Origin: Pseudarthrobacter sp. NIBRBAC000502772
GTDB lineage: Bacteria; Actinomycetota; Actinomycetes; Actinomycetales; Micrococcaceae
Direction of reading: 5' to 3'
NCBI RefSeq assembly: GCF_006517235.1
Contig: NZ_CP041188.1
Location: forward strand, 2,542,001-2,606,000
DNA length: 64,000 bases
Shown here: piece after piece, positions 8,247 to 17,598 of the stretch
Position numbering within the stretch: position 1 is the first letter of the stretch
Layout of the letters: each line of letters opens with the position of its first letter
Notes under the pieces: model-generated
The model's input: the letters and a program-made list of their open reading frames with translations, nothing else
What the model was told of the DNA's origin: nothing
Databases searched by the model: none
Made by a program: the position numbers and the translations under genes

Positions 8247-10373
8247 ATGAAACGAATTTCCGTTGACATCGGCGGTACATTTACCGACTGCTTCTTCGCC
8301 TGGGACGGCCGGTATGTTGAAGCGAAGGCGCTGACAACCCACCACAACCTGGCCCAAGGCTTCAACGAAGCCCTCGACCTTGCCTGCTCGCGAGCCGGGC
8401 TCGACCGTGATCTCGTCCTTGCGGAAGTCGATTCGGTCCGCTACGCCACAACCCTGGGCACCAATGCACTCATTGAAGGCAAGGGGCCGAGGGTCGGGGC
8501 ACTGGTAACCCACGGATTCGAGGACACCATCCCGCTCTCCCGCGGCCGCGGCTACGGGGAAGGTCTGGACCCTTCCAAGCAGCAGAACATGCCCGACGCG
8601 ACCCGCCCGGATCCGCTAGTGCCCCGGAGCCTGATCCGGTCGGTCAAAGAACGAATCAACTCGGCGGGCAAGATCGTCGTTTCCCTAATGGAAGACGACG
8701 TCCGCACTCAAGTCCGCGAACTCGTGGACAACGGTGCCGAAGCCATTGTGGTCTCATTGGTCAACTCGACTGAAAATCCGGTCCACGAACAGCAGATCCT
8801 GGACATCATCCTGGACGAGTACCCGGCCCACGAACTCGGGGCCATCCCCGTTCTGCTGGGAAGCCAGGTGTCCGGCCGGAAAGGCGAATATGTGCGGGCA
8901 ACCTCCACCATTGTTGACGCCTTTCTGCACGAGATCATGTTCCACGCACTCGGGCAGCTGTCCAACAACCTGCGCGGGTCCGGATATGACAAACCCATGC
9001 TTGTCATCCACAACTCAGGCGGCATGGCACAGTCGAATTCCACCGACGCACTGCAGACCATCCACTCCGGACCGATCGCAGGAGTAGGTGCTGCCCAGCA
9101 CCTGGCGGACAGCACGGGTTTGGGTAATGTCATTTCCACGGACATGGGAGGCACGTCCTTCGACATCGGGCTCGTCCCCGAGGGAGGGGTCAAGCACTAC
9201 GACTTCCAGCCGACTATCGGACGCTGGCTGGTCTCCGTTCCGATGATCCACCTGTTGACCCTGGGCGCCGGAGGCGGTTCGATAGCAAGCTATGACCGAA
9301 TCCACCATTCGGTGCAGATCGGGCCGGAATCCGCCGGTTCTGACCCCGGTCCTGCCTGTTACGACCGTGGCGGACTCCGCCCGACGGTCACCGATGCTGA
9401 CCTGGTCCTGGGATACCTAGATCCGGACAACTACGCCAACGGCTACATCAAGCTGAACAAGAAGCGCTCCATCTACGCTATTGACGAAGCTCTCTCCGAT
9501 GAACTGAATATGGACACCGTTGCGGTTGCCAAGATCATCAAGAACGCCGTCGACGAGCAAATGGCCATCGGCATGTCGAAGGAACTGCGCGTGCGGGGAT
9601 ATCTCCCGGAAGACTTCACCATGCTGGCCTATGGCGGCAACGGTCCACTGCACGCGTGCGGCATCGCCGACCACGCAGGTATCCGCAAGATTCTCGCCCC
9701 ACCGTTCTCCTCGGTCTTCTCAGCCTGCGGAGCCGGCAACATGAAGCCGCTCCACATCCACGAGCGGGGCTCACATGTGGTCCTCTACAACCCCACGGAC
9801 CGTAGCCTCTACAAGAGCTACGACGAGCTCAACCGCGTCATCCAGGACCTCGAAGCCAAGGGCCGCGAAGACCTGATCCGACAGGGCTACAACTCTGACG
9901 ACATCCGTCACAGCCTCGAGATGGACCTGCGTTACGGCAACCAGCTGGTGACCACGGCAGTCGTCTTCGACATCAACCGGGTCAACGGCGTCGCCGATGT
10001 ACTTCACCTCATCCGGACGTTCTCCGACATCTACGGTCAGCGGTACGGTGCCGGCAGCCAGGCACCCGAGGCCGGCATCAGGGCACAGACTGTTCGTGTG
10101 TCCTCCTACGTGGAGGGTGACGTGGTCAAGTTCGATTCAATCGACTCCGGGCAGGACCGGACCATGCCGTCCCCCATCGGCACGAGGCAGGTCCACTTCG
10201 TGAAAATCGACGGAGCCGTTGATACGCCGGTCTACGACGCCGAGGCGCTGCACCACCAGCACGTCATCCACGGCCCGGCGATCGTTACTACCGAAAACAC
10301 CACCTACCTCGTCGAGCCGTCGTGGCGCCTGGAACCGACGTCCCAGGGTGCCGTGTGGTTCCTCAAAGACTGA
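8247..10373 (+). CDS. HyuA-type carboxylase subunit (AcxA-like, second of two)
   Basis: This 708-aa protein opens with the canonical ATP-binding loop 'VDIGGTFTDCFFAWDG' and has a second loop 'TDMGGTSFDIGLV' near residue 299. 'YGGNGPLHACGIAD' near residue 467 is the usual HyuA glycine motif. Its length is close to the 717-aa beta subunit of acetone carboxylase, where this subunit uses ATP to phosphorylate substrates. AAAGGA precedes the ATG. Compared with the first HyuA gene it keeps the standard first loop and is 66 residues longer, so the two are not simple duplicates and probably activate different substrates (ketone and bicarbonate). The carboxylated ketone cannot be read from the sequence. 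Confidence 0.88.
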   Translation: MKRISVDIGGTFTDCFFAWDGRYVEAKALTTHHNLAQGFNEALDLACSRAGLDRDLVLAEVDSVRYATTLGTNALIEGKGPRVGALVTHGFEDTIPLSRGRGYGEGLDPSKQQNMPDATRPDPLVPRSLIRSVKERINSAGKIVVSLMEDDVRTQVRELVDNGAEAIVVSLVNSTENPVHEQQILDIILDEYPAHELGAIPVLLGSQVSGRKGEYVRATSTIVDAFLHEIMFHALGQLSNNLRGSGYDKPMLVIHNSGGMAQSNSTDALQTIHSGPIAGVGAAQHLADSTGLGNVISTDMGGTSFDIGLVPEGGVKHYDFQPTIGRWLVSVPMIHLLTLGAGGGSIASYDRIHHSVQIGPESAGSDPGPACYDRGGLRPTVTDADLVLGYLDPDNYANGYIKLNKKRSIYAIDEALSDELNMDTVAVAKIIKNAVDEQMAIGMSKELRVRGYLPEDFTMLAYGGNGPLHACGIADHAGIRKILAPPFSSVFSACGAGNMKPLHIHERGSHVVLYNPTDRSLYKSYDELNRVIQDLEAKGREDLIRQGYNSDDIRHSLEMDLRYGNQLVTTAVVFDINRVNGVADVLHLIRTFSDIYGQRYGAGSQAPEAGIRAQTVRVSSYVEGDVVKFDSIDSGQDRTMPSPIGTRQVHFVKIDGAVDTPVYDAEALHHQHVIHGPAIVTTENTTYLVEPSWRLEPTSQGAVWFLKD

Positions 10374-10436
10374 CACCGTGCCCCACGAACCTCACCACGA
10401 CCTTCCAGCTATTCCCATTGAAGGAGCCAGACAGCA

Positions 10437-12767
10437 ATGACGCTTACAGCAAATGAAACCAGCACCGCCGGAGGAGCCGACGACGAGTCGCAGCCGCTGA
10501 CTGCCCAGGAGCAGCAGTGGGTGGACCAGTTCATGGACGACACCACCCTATTCCTCGGCCCCGACCCGGCCATCATGCGCAGCCACCAGATCACCTCCCG
10601 TTCGGCCTATGAAGAGGAGTGCATCTCCAAGGGTGTGGACCCCATCCAGGTCGACCGAATCCGGAAGCGGCTGGCCGGTGCCCTGGATGAGGGCTACGAA
10701 ATGTGCGAGGCCATGGGAGCCGCCCCCGGTGCGAAGTGGGGGGATCTGACGACGGCGATCTACACCGCAGAAGGGGACGTCACCTATCTGTCCTGCCACG
10801 GAGTCATCGCGTTCTCCGCGATCCTGCACCACCCGATCCGGTACATCATGAAGTACTGGAAGGACGAGCCGACGGTGGGGATCAACCCCGGCGACGGATT
10901 CATCCATAATGATGCCCGGTACGGGAACGTCCACAACACCGACCAGTCGATGATTACTCCGATCATGCGCGATGGGCAGATCATTGCGTGGGTCGCGGCG
11001 ACCATCCACGAGGGTGAGAACGGTGCCTGCGAGCCCGGCGGAATGCCGTCCGGCTCCGAAACACCGTTCGATGACGGATTGCGGATGTCGCCGTTCAAGA
11101 TTGTTGAAAAGGGCGAACTGCGCCGGGATCTGCTGACCTTCCTGCAGCACTCAGTCCGCGACCCCAAACTGCAGCTGGCCGATATTAAGGTCAAGATCGG
11201 TGCAGTCCAGCGAATCCAGGAACGCGTCGACAGCATCATTGACGAAGTGGGGATCGAGACATTCGTGGCCGCCCTTCGAGTGACGGTGGAAGACGTGGAG
11301 CAGGAAGTCAAACGCCGCATCAGCGAGCTTCCTGATGGAACCGTGACCTTCAACCAGTTCATGGACTCCACGCTGAAAGAAAACATACTGATCAAGTTCG
11401 CCTGCAAGGTGACGGTCAAGGGCGAGAACATGACAGTCGACCTGCGCGGGACCGGCCCGGAAATCCTTAACCGGGCCATCAACTCCCCGCTGTGTTCGGT
11501 CAAATCGATGATGATGCAAGCGATCCTCGCGTTCTGGTGGCCGGACCTGCCAAGGTGCACCTCGGCGATGTCCCCCATCGATATCATCTCGGATGAACAC
11601 ACTTGGGCCGACGCCGGTTACGATGCGCCGATGGGGCAGTCACTGCAGGCCTCTTTCCGGGGATTCTCTGCCCTTCAGACAGCGTTTGCCAAGATGCAGT
11701 TCTCCAACCCGGAAAAGTTCTCCAATGTGCTGGCTCCCTGGTTCAACCAGATCAACACGTTCCTGTGGGGAGGCTTGACCCAGCACGGCGATCAGGTGGG
11801 CAACCTGTGCGCGGACCTCAACGGCATGGGCGGCGGGGCCAAGGCGTTCCGCGATGGTGAAGATGCCGTCTCCCCGTTGTTCTGTGCCATGGCCGACACA
11901 GCTGAACAGGAGGTCATGGAAGAGGAGGTTCCTTTCATGCAGCTTGTCAGCAAGCGGATCGTCCGCGACAACCAGGGCTTCGGGAAAAACAGCGGCGGCA
12001 TGGGCTACGAGATGATCGTTGCCGCCGAAGGAACACCGATGTGGGGCTTCATGACCGTTACGTCGGGCTCCAAGTTTTCCTCTGTGACAGGGATGTTCGG
12101 CGGCTACGGCTGCAGCACCAACCCGCTGGCCATGGTCAAGGGCATCAACATCTACGACATCATCCGTAAGGACTCCAGCCAGTTCGATTTGTCGATGGAA
12201 CGAATCATGAACGAACAGCCCTATGAAGGCGGGAAATACACCACCGCCCACATGGGTCTTCAGTTCGACGTCGCCAAGGACGGCGAGCTGTACATGATCG
12301 CCCAGGGCTCCGGCGGCGGCTACGGTGACGTTTTGGAACGCGACCCGGAGTCGGTGGCCAAGGATCTGGAGCTCGGCCGCATTTCGGCGCATGTTGCCAC
12401 GAGCATCTACGGCGTTGTCTGGAATCCTGAGACCTTCGTGGTGGACGAAGAAGCAACGCTTCAGCTGCGCCAGGATGCCCGGCGTGCCCGCATCGCCCGG
12501 GGCAAGCCGTATAAGGAGTTCCTCGAGAGCTACGTGCAGTCTGAGCCGCCGAAAGACCTGCTCTACTACGGGTCCTGGGGGGACGACACCGACGAGCTGA
12601 CAGCAACGCACTTCACCAACAACGGCGCGGAACGGGTCAAGGCGACAGTGGACAAGCTGCCGCTGATCATGCTTCCGGACCGCCGGGAAGTGAAGATCGG
12701 CCTGTTGGAGGAGAGGATCCGCGAACTGGAAACGAAGCACGGGGAACTCATCCAGCGCAAGTCTTAG
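10437..12767 (+). CDS. HyuB-type carboxylase subunit (AcxB/ApcC-like)
   Basis: This 776-aa protein is a hydantoinase B/oxoprolinase B family member and has the same length as the alpha subunit of acetone carboxylase. Typical segments are 'GHGVIAFSAILHHPI..', 'GDGFIHNDARYGNVHNTDQ' near residue 155, and 'GQGSGGGYGDVLERDPE' near residue 620, the last being a strong HyuB signature. The HyuB subunit holds the metal site where the activated ketone or enol is carboxylated. GAAGGAG stands before the ATG, 63 bp downstream of the HyuA gene. With the three preceding genes it makes a complete set for an alpha-alpha'-beta-gamma carboxylase. Confidence 0.9.
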   Translation: MTLTANETSTAGGADDESQPLTAQEQQWVDQFMDDTTLFLGPDPAIMRSHQITSRSAYEEECISKGVDPIQVDRIRKRLAGALDEGYEMCEAMGAAPGAKWGDLTTAIYTAEGDVTYLSCHGVIAFSAILHHPIRYIMKYWKDEPTVGINPGDGFIHNDARYGNVHNTDQSMITPIMRDGQIIAWVAATIHEGENGACEPGGMPSGSETPFDDGLRMSPFKIVEKGELRRDLLTFLQHSVRDPKLQLADIKVKIGAVQRIQERVDSIIDEVGIETFVAALRVTVEDVEQEVKRRISELPDGTVTFNQFMDSTLKENILIKFACKVTVKGENMTVDLRGTGPEILNRAINSPLCSVKSMMMQAILAFWWPDLPRCTSAMSPIDIISDEHTWADAGYDAPMGQSLQASFRGFSALQTAFAKMQFSNPEKFSNVLAPWFNQINTFLWGGLTQHGDQVGNLCADLNGMGGGAKAFRDGEDAVSPLFCAMADTAEQEVMEEEVPFMQLVSKRIVRDNQGFGKNSGGMGYEMIVAAEGTPMWGFMTVTSGSKFSSVTGMFGGYGCSTNPLAMVKGINIYDIIRKDSSQFDLSMERIMNEQPYEGGKYTTAHMGLQFDVAKDGELYMIAQGSGGGYGDVLERDPESVAKDLELGRISAHVATSIYGVVWNPETFVVDEEATLQLRQDARRARIARGKPYKEFLESYVQSEPPKDLLYYGSWGDDTDELTATHFTNNGAERVKATVDKLPLIMLPDRREVKIGLLEERIRELETKHGELIQRKS

Positions 12768-12891
12768 CCCTCCAACGTAATCCTCATTCAGTACCCGACC
12801 CATTCAAGAAGCCTTCAGCGCCGTATCCTCCGCATTCCAGGACGGTGCGGCGCTGAAGGCGCGGAACAACAAATCTCTGGAGAGAGACGCC

Positions 12892-13710
12892 ATGACCAAG
12901 ACCATCACCACTCCTGCCACACTTATTGCCGCTCCTCAGTCGGGTCGGCCAAAAGCCGTGCTGTTCGACCACCACGACTACGCATCTTCCGTAATACTCC
13001 GCGGAAACGATGTGCCTTGGAACAATGCCACAGCCTACGCGGCATTCTTCGCCCAGGCCCAAGGGCTTCTTAGGCCGGATGCAGCGCTTTTGGACTTGAC
13101 GCGGCTCTACGATCATCTGACCGCCGGAAATACCAGGCTGGAGACGACAATGGCAGCCAGATCCCGGACGGGGTACGCGCTTCGGACCTTGTTGGCAGAC
13201 AACGATACAAACAAGGCGGTGCTTGAATTCGCCACGGTGTTCGCGCAGACGTCCCGTCAGCCGGTGGTCGTGCGTATCCCCTCGCCGATGGAGTGGCTCA
13301 TCAGTACACACCGCTTCGGGGGCGCTGACGACGTCGGCGACCTGTCCGCGGACGACGCCGAGAACGCGTCGATGTACGTCAGCGACTGGTTACGTTCCTT
13401 CGCGACGCTGCCGGTCGCCGGTCTCTTGCTGGATAACCGAACGCCTGACGAAGGGCGCCGACGCGTGCCCGTCGCATTGGAGGCCTATACGCCCATCGCC
13501 AACGTGACCAGCAATTATCGATGGACTTTGGGGCAACTGGACGACGCACAAGTGCAGTTGCAGGGCGACACTCCGGTGGGCGCGTACATCCCCGGAAGGT
13601 TTTGGCTGGATGCGGACGTACAGCTCCCGCCAGCAGACTTCTACTTCGCCGAGATACCAAGTTCAGCACGGCCGGAAGACGTGCTGTTGCGCCTCGACGC
13701 CCTCGGGTAG
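12892..13710 (+). CDS. Unrecognised 272-aa protein downstream of the carboxylase operon
   Basis: I do not recognise this family. The start (ATG 12892) is preceded by GGAGAGAGA and codon use matches the carboxylase genes. The protein is soluble, with alternating hydrophobic strands and helices: 'PKAVLFDHHDYASSVIL', 'AALLDLTRLYDHL', 'QPVVVRIPSPMEWL', 'LPVAGLLLDNRTPDE'. This pattern suggests an alpha/beta barrel, possibly related to UroD or MetE folds, but that is a guess. It follows the HyuB gene by 124 bp on the same strand. Acetophenone carboxylase has a fifth, loosely attached subunit of about 34 kDa; this protein (about 30 kDa) could be a functional counterpart or an assembly factor. Confidence 0.7.
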   Translation: MTKTITTPATLIAAPQSGRPKAVLFDHHDYASSVILRGNDVPWNNATAYAAFFAQAQGLLRPDAALLDLTRLYDHLTAGNTRLETTMAARSRTGYALRTLLADNDTNKAVLEFATVFAQTSRQPVVVRIPSPMEWLISTHRFGGADDVGDLSADDAENASMYVSDWLRSFATLPVAGLLLDNRTPDEGRRRVPVALEAYTPIANVTSNYRWTLGQLDDAQVQLQGDTPVGAYIPGRFWLDADVQLPPADFYFAEIPSSARPEDVLLRLDALG

Positions 13711-13751
13711 CAGACCGCAGCCTGCCGGCCCATGCATGGCAATTTCGCTGT

Positions 13752-16547
13752 TCAATCTGAACGCAGCAAATGTCTGCGGCGCGCTTCGTCGACACAGCCT
13801 TGGCGGTCGCCGACGCCAAGGCTGCTGAACAGATTCTTGAGATACCACTTCACCGTGTTAATCCCCAAGTGAAGTTCGTGGGCGATCTCGCGATTGGACC
13901 GGCCCTTGTCAACCAGGAGCAGAATAGTCTGTTCTCGTTCTGACAAACCGGGCTCTGCAACTGCCAGCATTGGCGACCCGCTGTAGTGTGCTGCTGCGCT
14001 TCGGGAAGGGGAACTGCCGCGGTTGACGGCTGCATTTGAATCCAGCCGGATCAGGAGGCTGAGAAACCCTCCGAGATCTGGGTGGCAATCGTAGTTCACC
14101 GTGCCGAGCCTCAATTTTTCAGAGACAGAGCGCACCAGTTCGGAGCAGGCGGCGCCGCCGTCCAGTACTGGCCTGACAAGGCCTAACCTGCAACATGTGT
14201 TGAGCGCCGGCAGGACGGTCTCTTCAGCCTCGTAATGGAGTCCTGCCTGCTGGAGCGCAGCGGACAACAGTAGGCGGGCGTGCAATTCCGACCGTGGGCC
14301 CAAGTAGGCCGCGGCCCTTTCCAGCAGAAGACGGGCTGTCTCGACGGCGGAGAGGTGCTCTGGAGTAGCTGCGACAGCGGGCGCGGCATCGGCCAGCGCC
14401 GCACGGATCTGGGTAGCCAGGAAAATCTGGTAGCTGGATTCGGACAGTCCTTCCAGCCGTTGTCCCGGAGTACCGTGCACTACGGGAACGCCCGGGGCGA
14501 GGCCCGGTTGGAATGGCTTGGGTCTGAGGCCCATATGCACTCGTTCAAGATTGATGACGAGTTTAAGCCTCGGAAGTCCCAGGCTGTCGGCTACCGAGTC
14601 GCCTTCATCGAGTATCTCAGCAGCCTTAGACGAGTCTCCACGAAGTTCCTTGATTCTGGCGAGAGTGGCAAAGGTGGAAATCATGAAGTCGACGACTCCG
14701 CCTTCTGATCCCAGCTCATGTGTTTCCTCAAGAAGCCTTTCAGCTTTGTCTAGCGCGCCACGTTCGTAAAGTAGCTGGCCTTTCATTGCTCCGGCCAGTC
14801 GGGCTGCGTGCGAATGTCGTCCGGCATGGCTTCGTCCCAGATCGACGGCCATGTCGAATTGCTTTTCGACCTGATCCATGTCGAGCAGAGCGTAGGCTGC
14901 CAGACCCGCAAAGCAGTGTCCGTAGACATTGCTGAATGGGCCCGAGACTTGGTTATGGAACTTGTTCGCCCAAAGTTGCTGTTCCAGTGCAAGTTCATAC
15001 TGGCCGTCGTGAATTTTTTTGAACGTCGACAGATTCGCACCGACGGAAACGATCCAAGGTCGGAGCCTGCTCGCTTGGGCGAAGCACTCTTCATCCAGTG
15101 CTCCAACTCGGCTCACATCGTCGCCGTACATATCAATGCAGCTCTGGACCACGAGGCTCTCAACTTCGAGTTCAAAGCGGTCGTCGTCGCCTAATGTCGC
15201 ATCGGAGGACATCACCGCTCGGGCCTGATCGAGGGCGATCTGCGCTTCCGCGGCGAGGTGAAGCAGCGTGTTTGCCCACGCTATGGCCATCTGGAGCCGG
15301 GCCTGGCCAGCAACACGATCAGCCGGGATTTTGCCGACGAGTGCAAGCAAGGTAGCCATACTTGAATGTTCCACCAGCCACATCGCACGGGACTCCACGA
15401 TTTGCACGGCGAAATCCACGTCATGTGCGGCCAATGCATGGTCGACGGCATCGCTTGGAAATCCGTTCTCCGAATACCAGCGCGCTGCCGTCAGATGCAG
15501 CTCCTTGATACGACCCGGGTAGTCGCGCTCTAGGCGTCGTCGCAGATAGTCCTCGAAAAGATGGTGATAGCGGTACCAGGTGCCGTCCTCGTCAAGCGGC
15601 TGCAAAAACAAGTCTTGGGCCTGGACCTGTTCGAGCATGGCTTGGCCCTGTTCCACACCCGACAGCGCGGACGCGAGTCCCGCGCAGAGCCGCTCCGGAA
15701 CAGAAGAGGTCAGAAGGAAGTTCAACACATCAGGTTCCAGAGTGTTGAAAACGTTCTCCGCCAGATACTCACCAATCGACTGATGCGCTCCGGACAGGCG
15801 TTCGATCAGGTCCGAGGCCTCCCGATGATCGCGCAAAGAGAGGGACACCAGTTGCAGGGCAGCAATCCAGCCTTCCGTTGTCCGATGGAGACTGGCCACG
15901 TCGTCTCCATCAAGGTCCAGACGGTTGATGTCTACGAGAAATGATTGGGATTCCGTCCGGTCGAACCGCAACGAGACGGCATCCACCTCAACCAGCTGGC
16001 CGCGTACCATAAGGCGCCCGAGCGGGAGCCCTGAGCGGGTTCGGCTGGTGATGATGAAGGACAGATGCGCCCCTCCGGCGTCCAACAGGCGTTCTACGAC
16101 GGCAAGAGTGCGCTTGTCGGTGACCAGATGCCAGTCATCCAACACGACGACTATGTCCTCACCGCCTTCATCAATGGCATTGACAAGAGCCGGGATGACA
16201 TACCGTTCTGCGTCATCGGGCCGTTCTTCTAGCAGCTGCTGCAAGTCCTCATCGAACTCCGGCCTTGCCCTTCCGATGGCCTCCAGTAAATGGGACAAGA
16301 ACCATACGGTGTTGTTGTCATCGCGGTCCAGGGAGAGCCACACGCTCGTGCGTCCTTGTGAGGACAGGACCTCCGTCCACTGGGCCGCCAGAGTGGATTT
16401 TCCGAAGCCTGCCGGTGCATGGATCAAGGCAAGGCGCCAACTAGGCTCGGCGGTGAGAAAACCCGTTAGGCGCGTCCTGGGAACCCATTTCCCGACAGGT
16501 TTCGGGGAGCGGAACTTGCTTGAAGCACCGGGCGGAACTACCGCCAT
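13752..16547 (-). CDS. LAL-type LuxR transcriptional activator (AcoK/MalT-like)
   Basis: This 931-aa regulator has an N-terminal STAND ATPase with Walker A 'APAGFGKSTLAAQW' near residues 40-53 and Walker B-like 'DIVVVLDDWHLV' near residue 134. A long helical TPR-like middle follows, then a C-terminal LuxR helix-turn-helix 'LSEREQTILLLVDKGRSNRE..' with 'GINTVKWYLKNLFSSLGV'. Such proteins bind ATP and a small inducer, oligomerise, and activate nearby operons. It is convergent with the carboxylase gene set, ending 41 bp from it, and is the only regulator close by. It is therefore the likely activator of ketone carboxylation. A 10-bp palindrome GTGGGCCCAC lies just upstream of its start. Confidence 0.9.
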   Translation of the reverse strand: MAVVPPGASSKFRSPKPVGKWVPRTRLTGFLTAEPSWRLALIHAPAGFGKSTLAAQWTEVLSSQGRTSVWLSLDRDDNNTVWFLSHLLEAIGRARPEFDEDLQQLLEERPDDAERYVIPALVNAIDEGGEDIVVVLDDWHLVTDKRTLAVVERLLDAGGAHLSFIITSRTRSGLPLGRLMVRGQLVEVDAVSLRFDRTESQSFLVDINRLDLDGDDVASLHRTTEGWIAALQLVSLSLRDHREASDLIERLSGAHQSIGEYLAENVFNTLEPDVLNFLLTSSVPERLCAGLASALSGVEQGQAMLEQVQAQDLFLQPLDEDGTWYRYHHLFEDYLRRRLERDYPGRIKELHLTAARWYSENGFPSDAVDHALAAHDVDFAVQIVESRAMWLVEHSSMATLLALVGKIPADRVAGQARLQMAIAWANTLLHLAAEAQIALDQARAVMSSDATLGDDDRFELEVESLVVQSCIDMYGDDVSRVGALDEECFAQASRLRPWIVSVGANLSTFKKIHDGQYELALEQQLWANKFHNQVSGPFSNVYGHCFAGLAAYALLDMDQVEKQFDMAVDLGRSHAGRHSHAARLAGAMKGQLLYERGALDKAERLLEETHELGSEGGVVDFMISTFATLARIKELRGDSSKAAEILDEGDSVADSLGLPRLKLVINLERVHMGLRPKPFQPGLAPGVPVVHGTPGQRLEGLSESSYQIFLATQIRAALADAAPAVAATPEHLSAVETARLLLERAAAYLGPRSELHARLLLSAALQQAGLHYEAEETVLPALNTCCRLGLVRPVLDGGAACSELVRSVSEKLRLGTVNYDCHPDLGGFLSLLIRLDSNAAVNRGSSPSRSAAAHYSGSPMLAVAEPGLSEREQTILLLVDKGRSNREIAHELHLGINTVKWYLKNLFSSLGVGDRQGCVDEARRRHLLRSD

Positions 16548-16660
16548 CTGCCACCTCCTTGTGGGCCCACGTACGCCGAAACGCTGTATACCCTCTAAAA
16601 TCCTATGGCAACAAATGTTTGAAAAACACCGCAGTCACCTTCTGGTCGTTCGGCCGGGAT

Positions 16661-17059
16661 TCAGTCCGGCTGCCGCATCTCCCTCAGGACCGTCTCCGCT
16701 ACGCGAAAAGACTCAAGAGCAGCAGGCGCGCCACAGTAGATCATTGTCTGCAACAGTACTTCCTGTATTTCCTGCTCGGTCACACCGTTTCTGACTGCAC
16801 CGCGGACATGTCCTGCGAATTCGTGGGGACGGTTGAGTGCCGTCAGCATCGCAAGATTCAGCATGCTTCGCGTCTTCAGATCCAGCCCCGGCCTGGACCA
16901 TACCTTTCCCCACGCGTACTCGGTGACCAGGTCCTGGACTGGCTGGGAAAAGTCGCTGGTCTGTCCAAGGCTGCATTCGACATGGGCTGCACCCATGACA
17001 TGGTTGCGGATCCCTAAACCCGTGTCGTAGCTCTCCTGATGTGTTCCGGAAACTGTCAC
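16661..17059 (-). CDS. Carboxymuconolactone decarboxylase family protein
   Basis: The longer open frame has no good start; GTG at 17059 (or TTG at 17062), placed after AAGAAGGA, gives 132 aa, the usual size for this family. The core 'PGLDLKTRSMLNLAMLTALNRPHEFAGHVRGAVRNGVTEQEI' is characteristic of PcaC-like enzymes, and 'QTMIYCGAPAALESFRVAE' completes the AhpD-like fold. The enzyme would decarboxylate a muconolactone-type ring-cleavage product in the beta-ketoadipate pathway, although many homologues act on other substrates. The gene start overlaps the end of the CoA-transferase/thiolase remnant, so it once belonged to a longer aromatic-acid operon. Confidence 0.82.
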   Translation of the reverse strand: MTVSGTHQESYDTGLGIRNHVMGAAHVECSLGQTSDFSQPVQDLVTEYAWGKVWSRPGLDLKTRSMLNLAMLTALNRPHEFAGHVRGAVRNGVTEQEIQEVLLQTMIYCGAPAALESFRVAETVLREMRQPD

Positions 17060-17362
17060 CAATGTGCATCCTTCTTTTGATGGCTGCTTAGTGGCCGGCC
17101 GACGTGCCAGATACCTTTGAGGACGCTGAGGCATTTGGTGATGCCCGTGCCCCCCATGTTCTGCACGACGGCCCGGCGCGGATTCGCCAGCTGCATGTCG
17201 CCGGCGGTCCCGGTGAGCTGCATCGCGGCGATGACGTGCGGGGATACGCCCGTGGCGCCCAATTCGTGCAGGTCAGAGTCCAGGGAAACCGTGAACTCTG
17301 CTTGGGTCTTCTCGCGGATTTCTTCCAAGGTGGCCCCCGGCGCAAGGTGGGTCAGGGTGAGT
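17056..17362 (-). pseudogene. CoA-transferase beta tail fused to a thiolase tail, remnant
   Basis: On the minus strand the open frame first reads 'LTHLAPGATLEEIREKTQAE'. This resembles the C terminus of 3-oxoacid or 3-oxoadipate CoA-transferase subunit B. It continues into 'ATGVSPHVIAAMQLTGTAGD..ANPRRAVVQNMGGTGITKCLSVL', which resembles the end of a thiolase. No full-length gene is present on either side, and a stop codon lies just upstream at about 17363. This looks like a deletion that joined the ends of two neighbouring beta-ketoadipate-type genes in frame. It has no plausible function. The family assignments come from short motifs. Confidence 0.55.
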
Positions 17363-17598
17363 TACCGGGACCACGTCCCGCAGCGGGGGCCGCGCCGGAT
17401 TTCACCTTAGATGTCCTGCCGTACACAGCTTCTCCTCATTGAGCTGACAACGCGAGTTGTCCTGACGTGTTCCATCACGTGGAAAATGTTCACCCACCTC
17501 GCCGGCCGCTGGTGGTGGCTTTTCGTGTCCGGCCAGGCTCCACTTTCGGCCTCAGGTGCTTGTCTGTGGCCGCATCCGGACCAAGCTAGGGCCGAAAC
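17363..17598. other. Intergenic sequence, no gene seen
   Basis: Short frames here show no family resemblance. The stretch lies between the decayed CoA-transferase/thiolase fragment and the second 48-aa gene. Confidence 0.35.

Noticed and set aside
11640..12803. 387-aa minus-strand frame opposite the HyuB gene
   Set aside because: It is a mirror of the HyuB reading frame caused by GC-rich codon bias; no family resemblance and no ribosome site.
16661..17134. 157-aa version of the carboxymuconolactone decarboxylase-like protein
   Set aside because: The first 25 residues overlap the upstream remnant and have no family match; GTG 17059 with a ribosome site gives the normal length.
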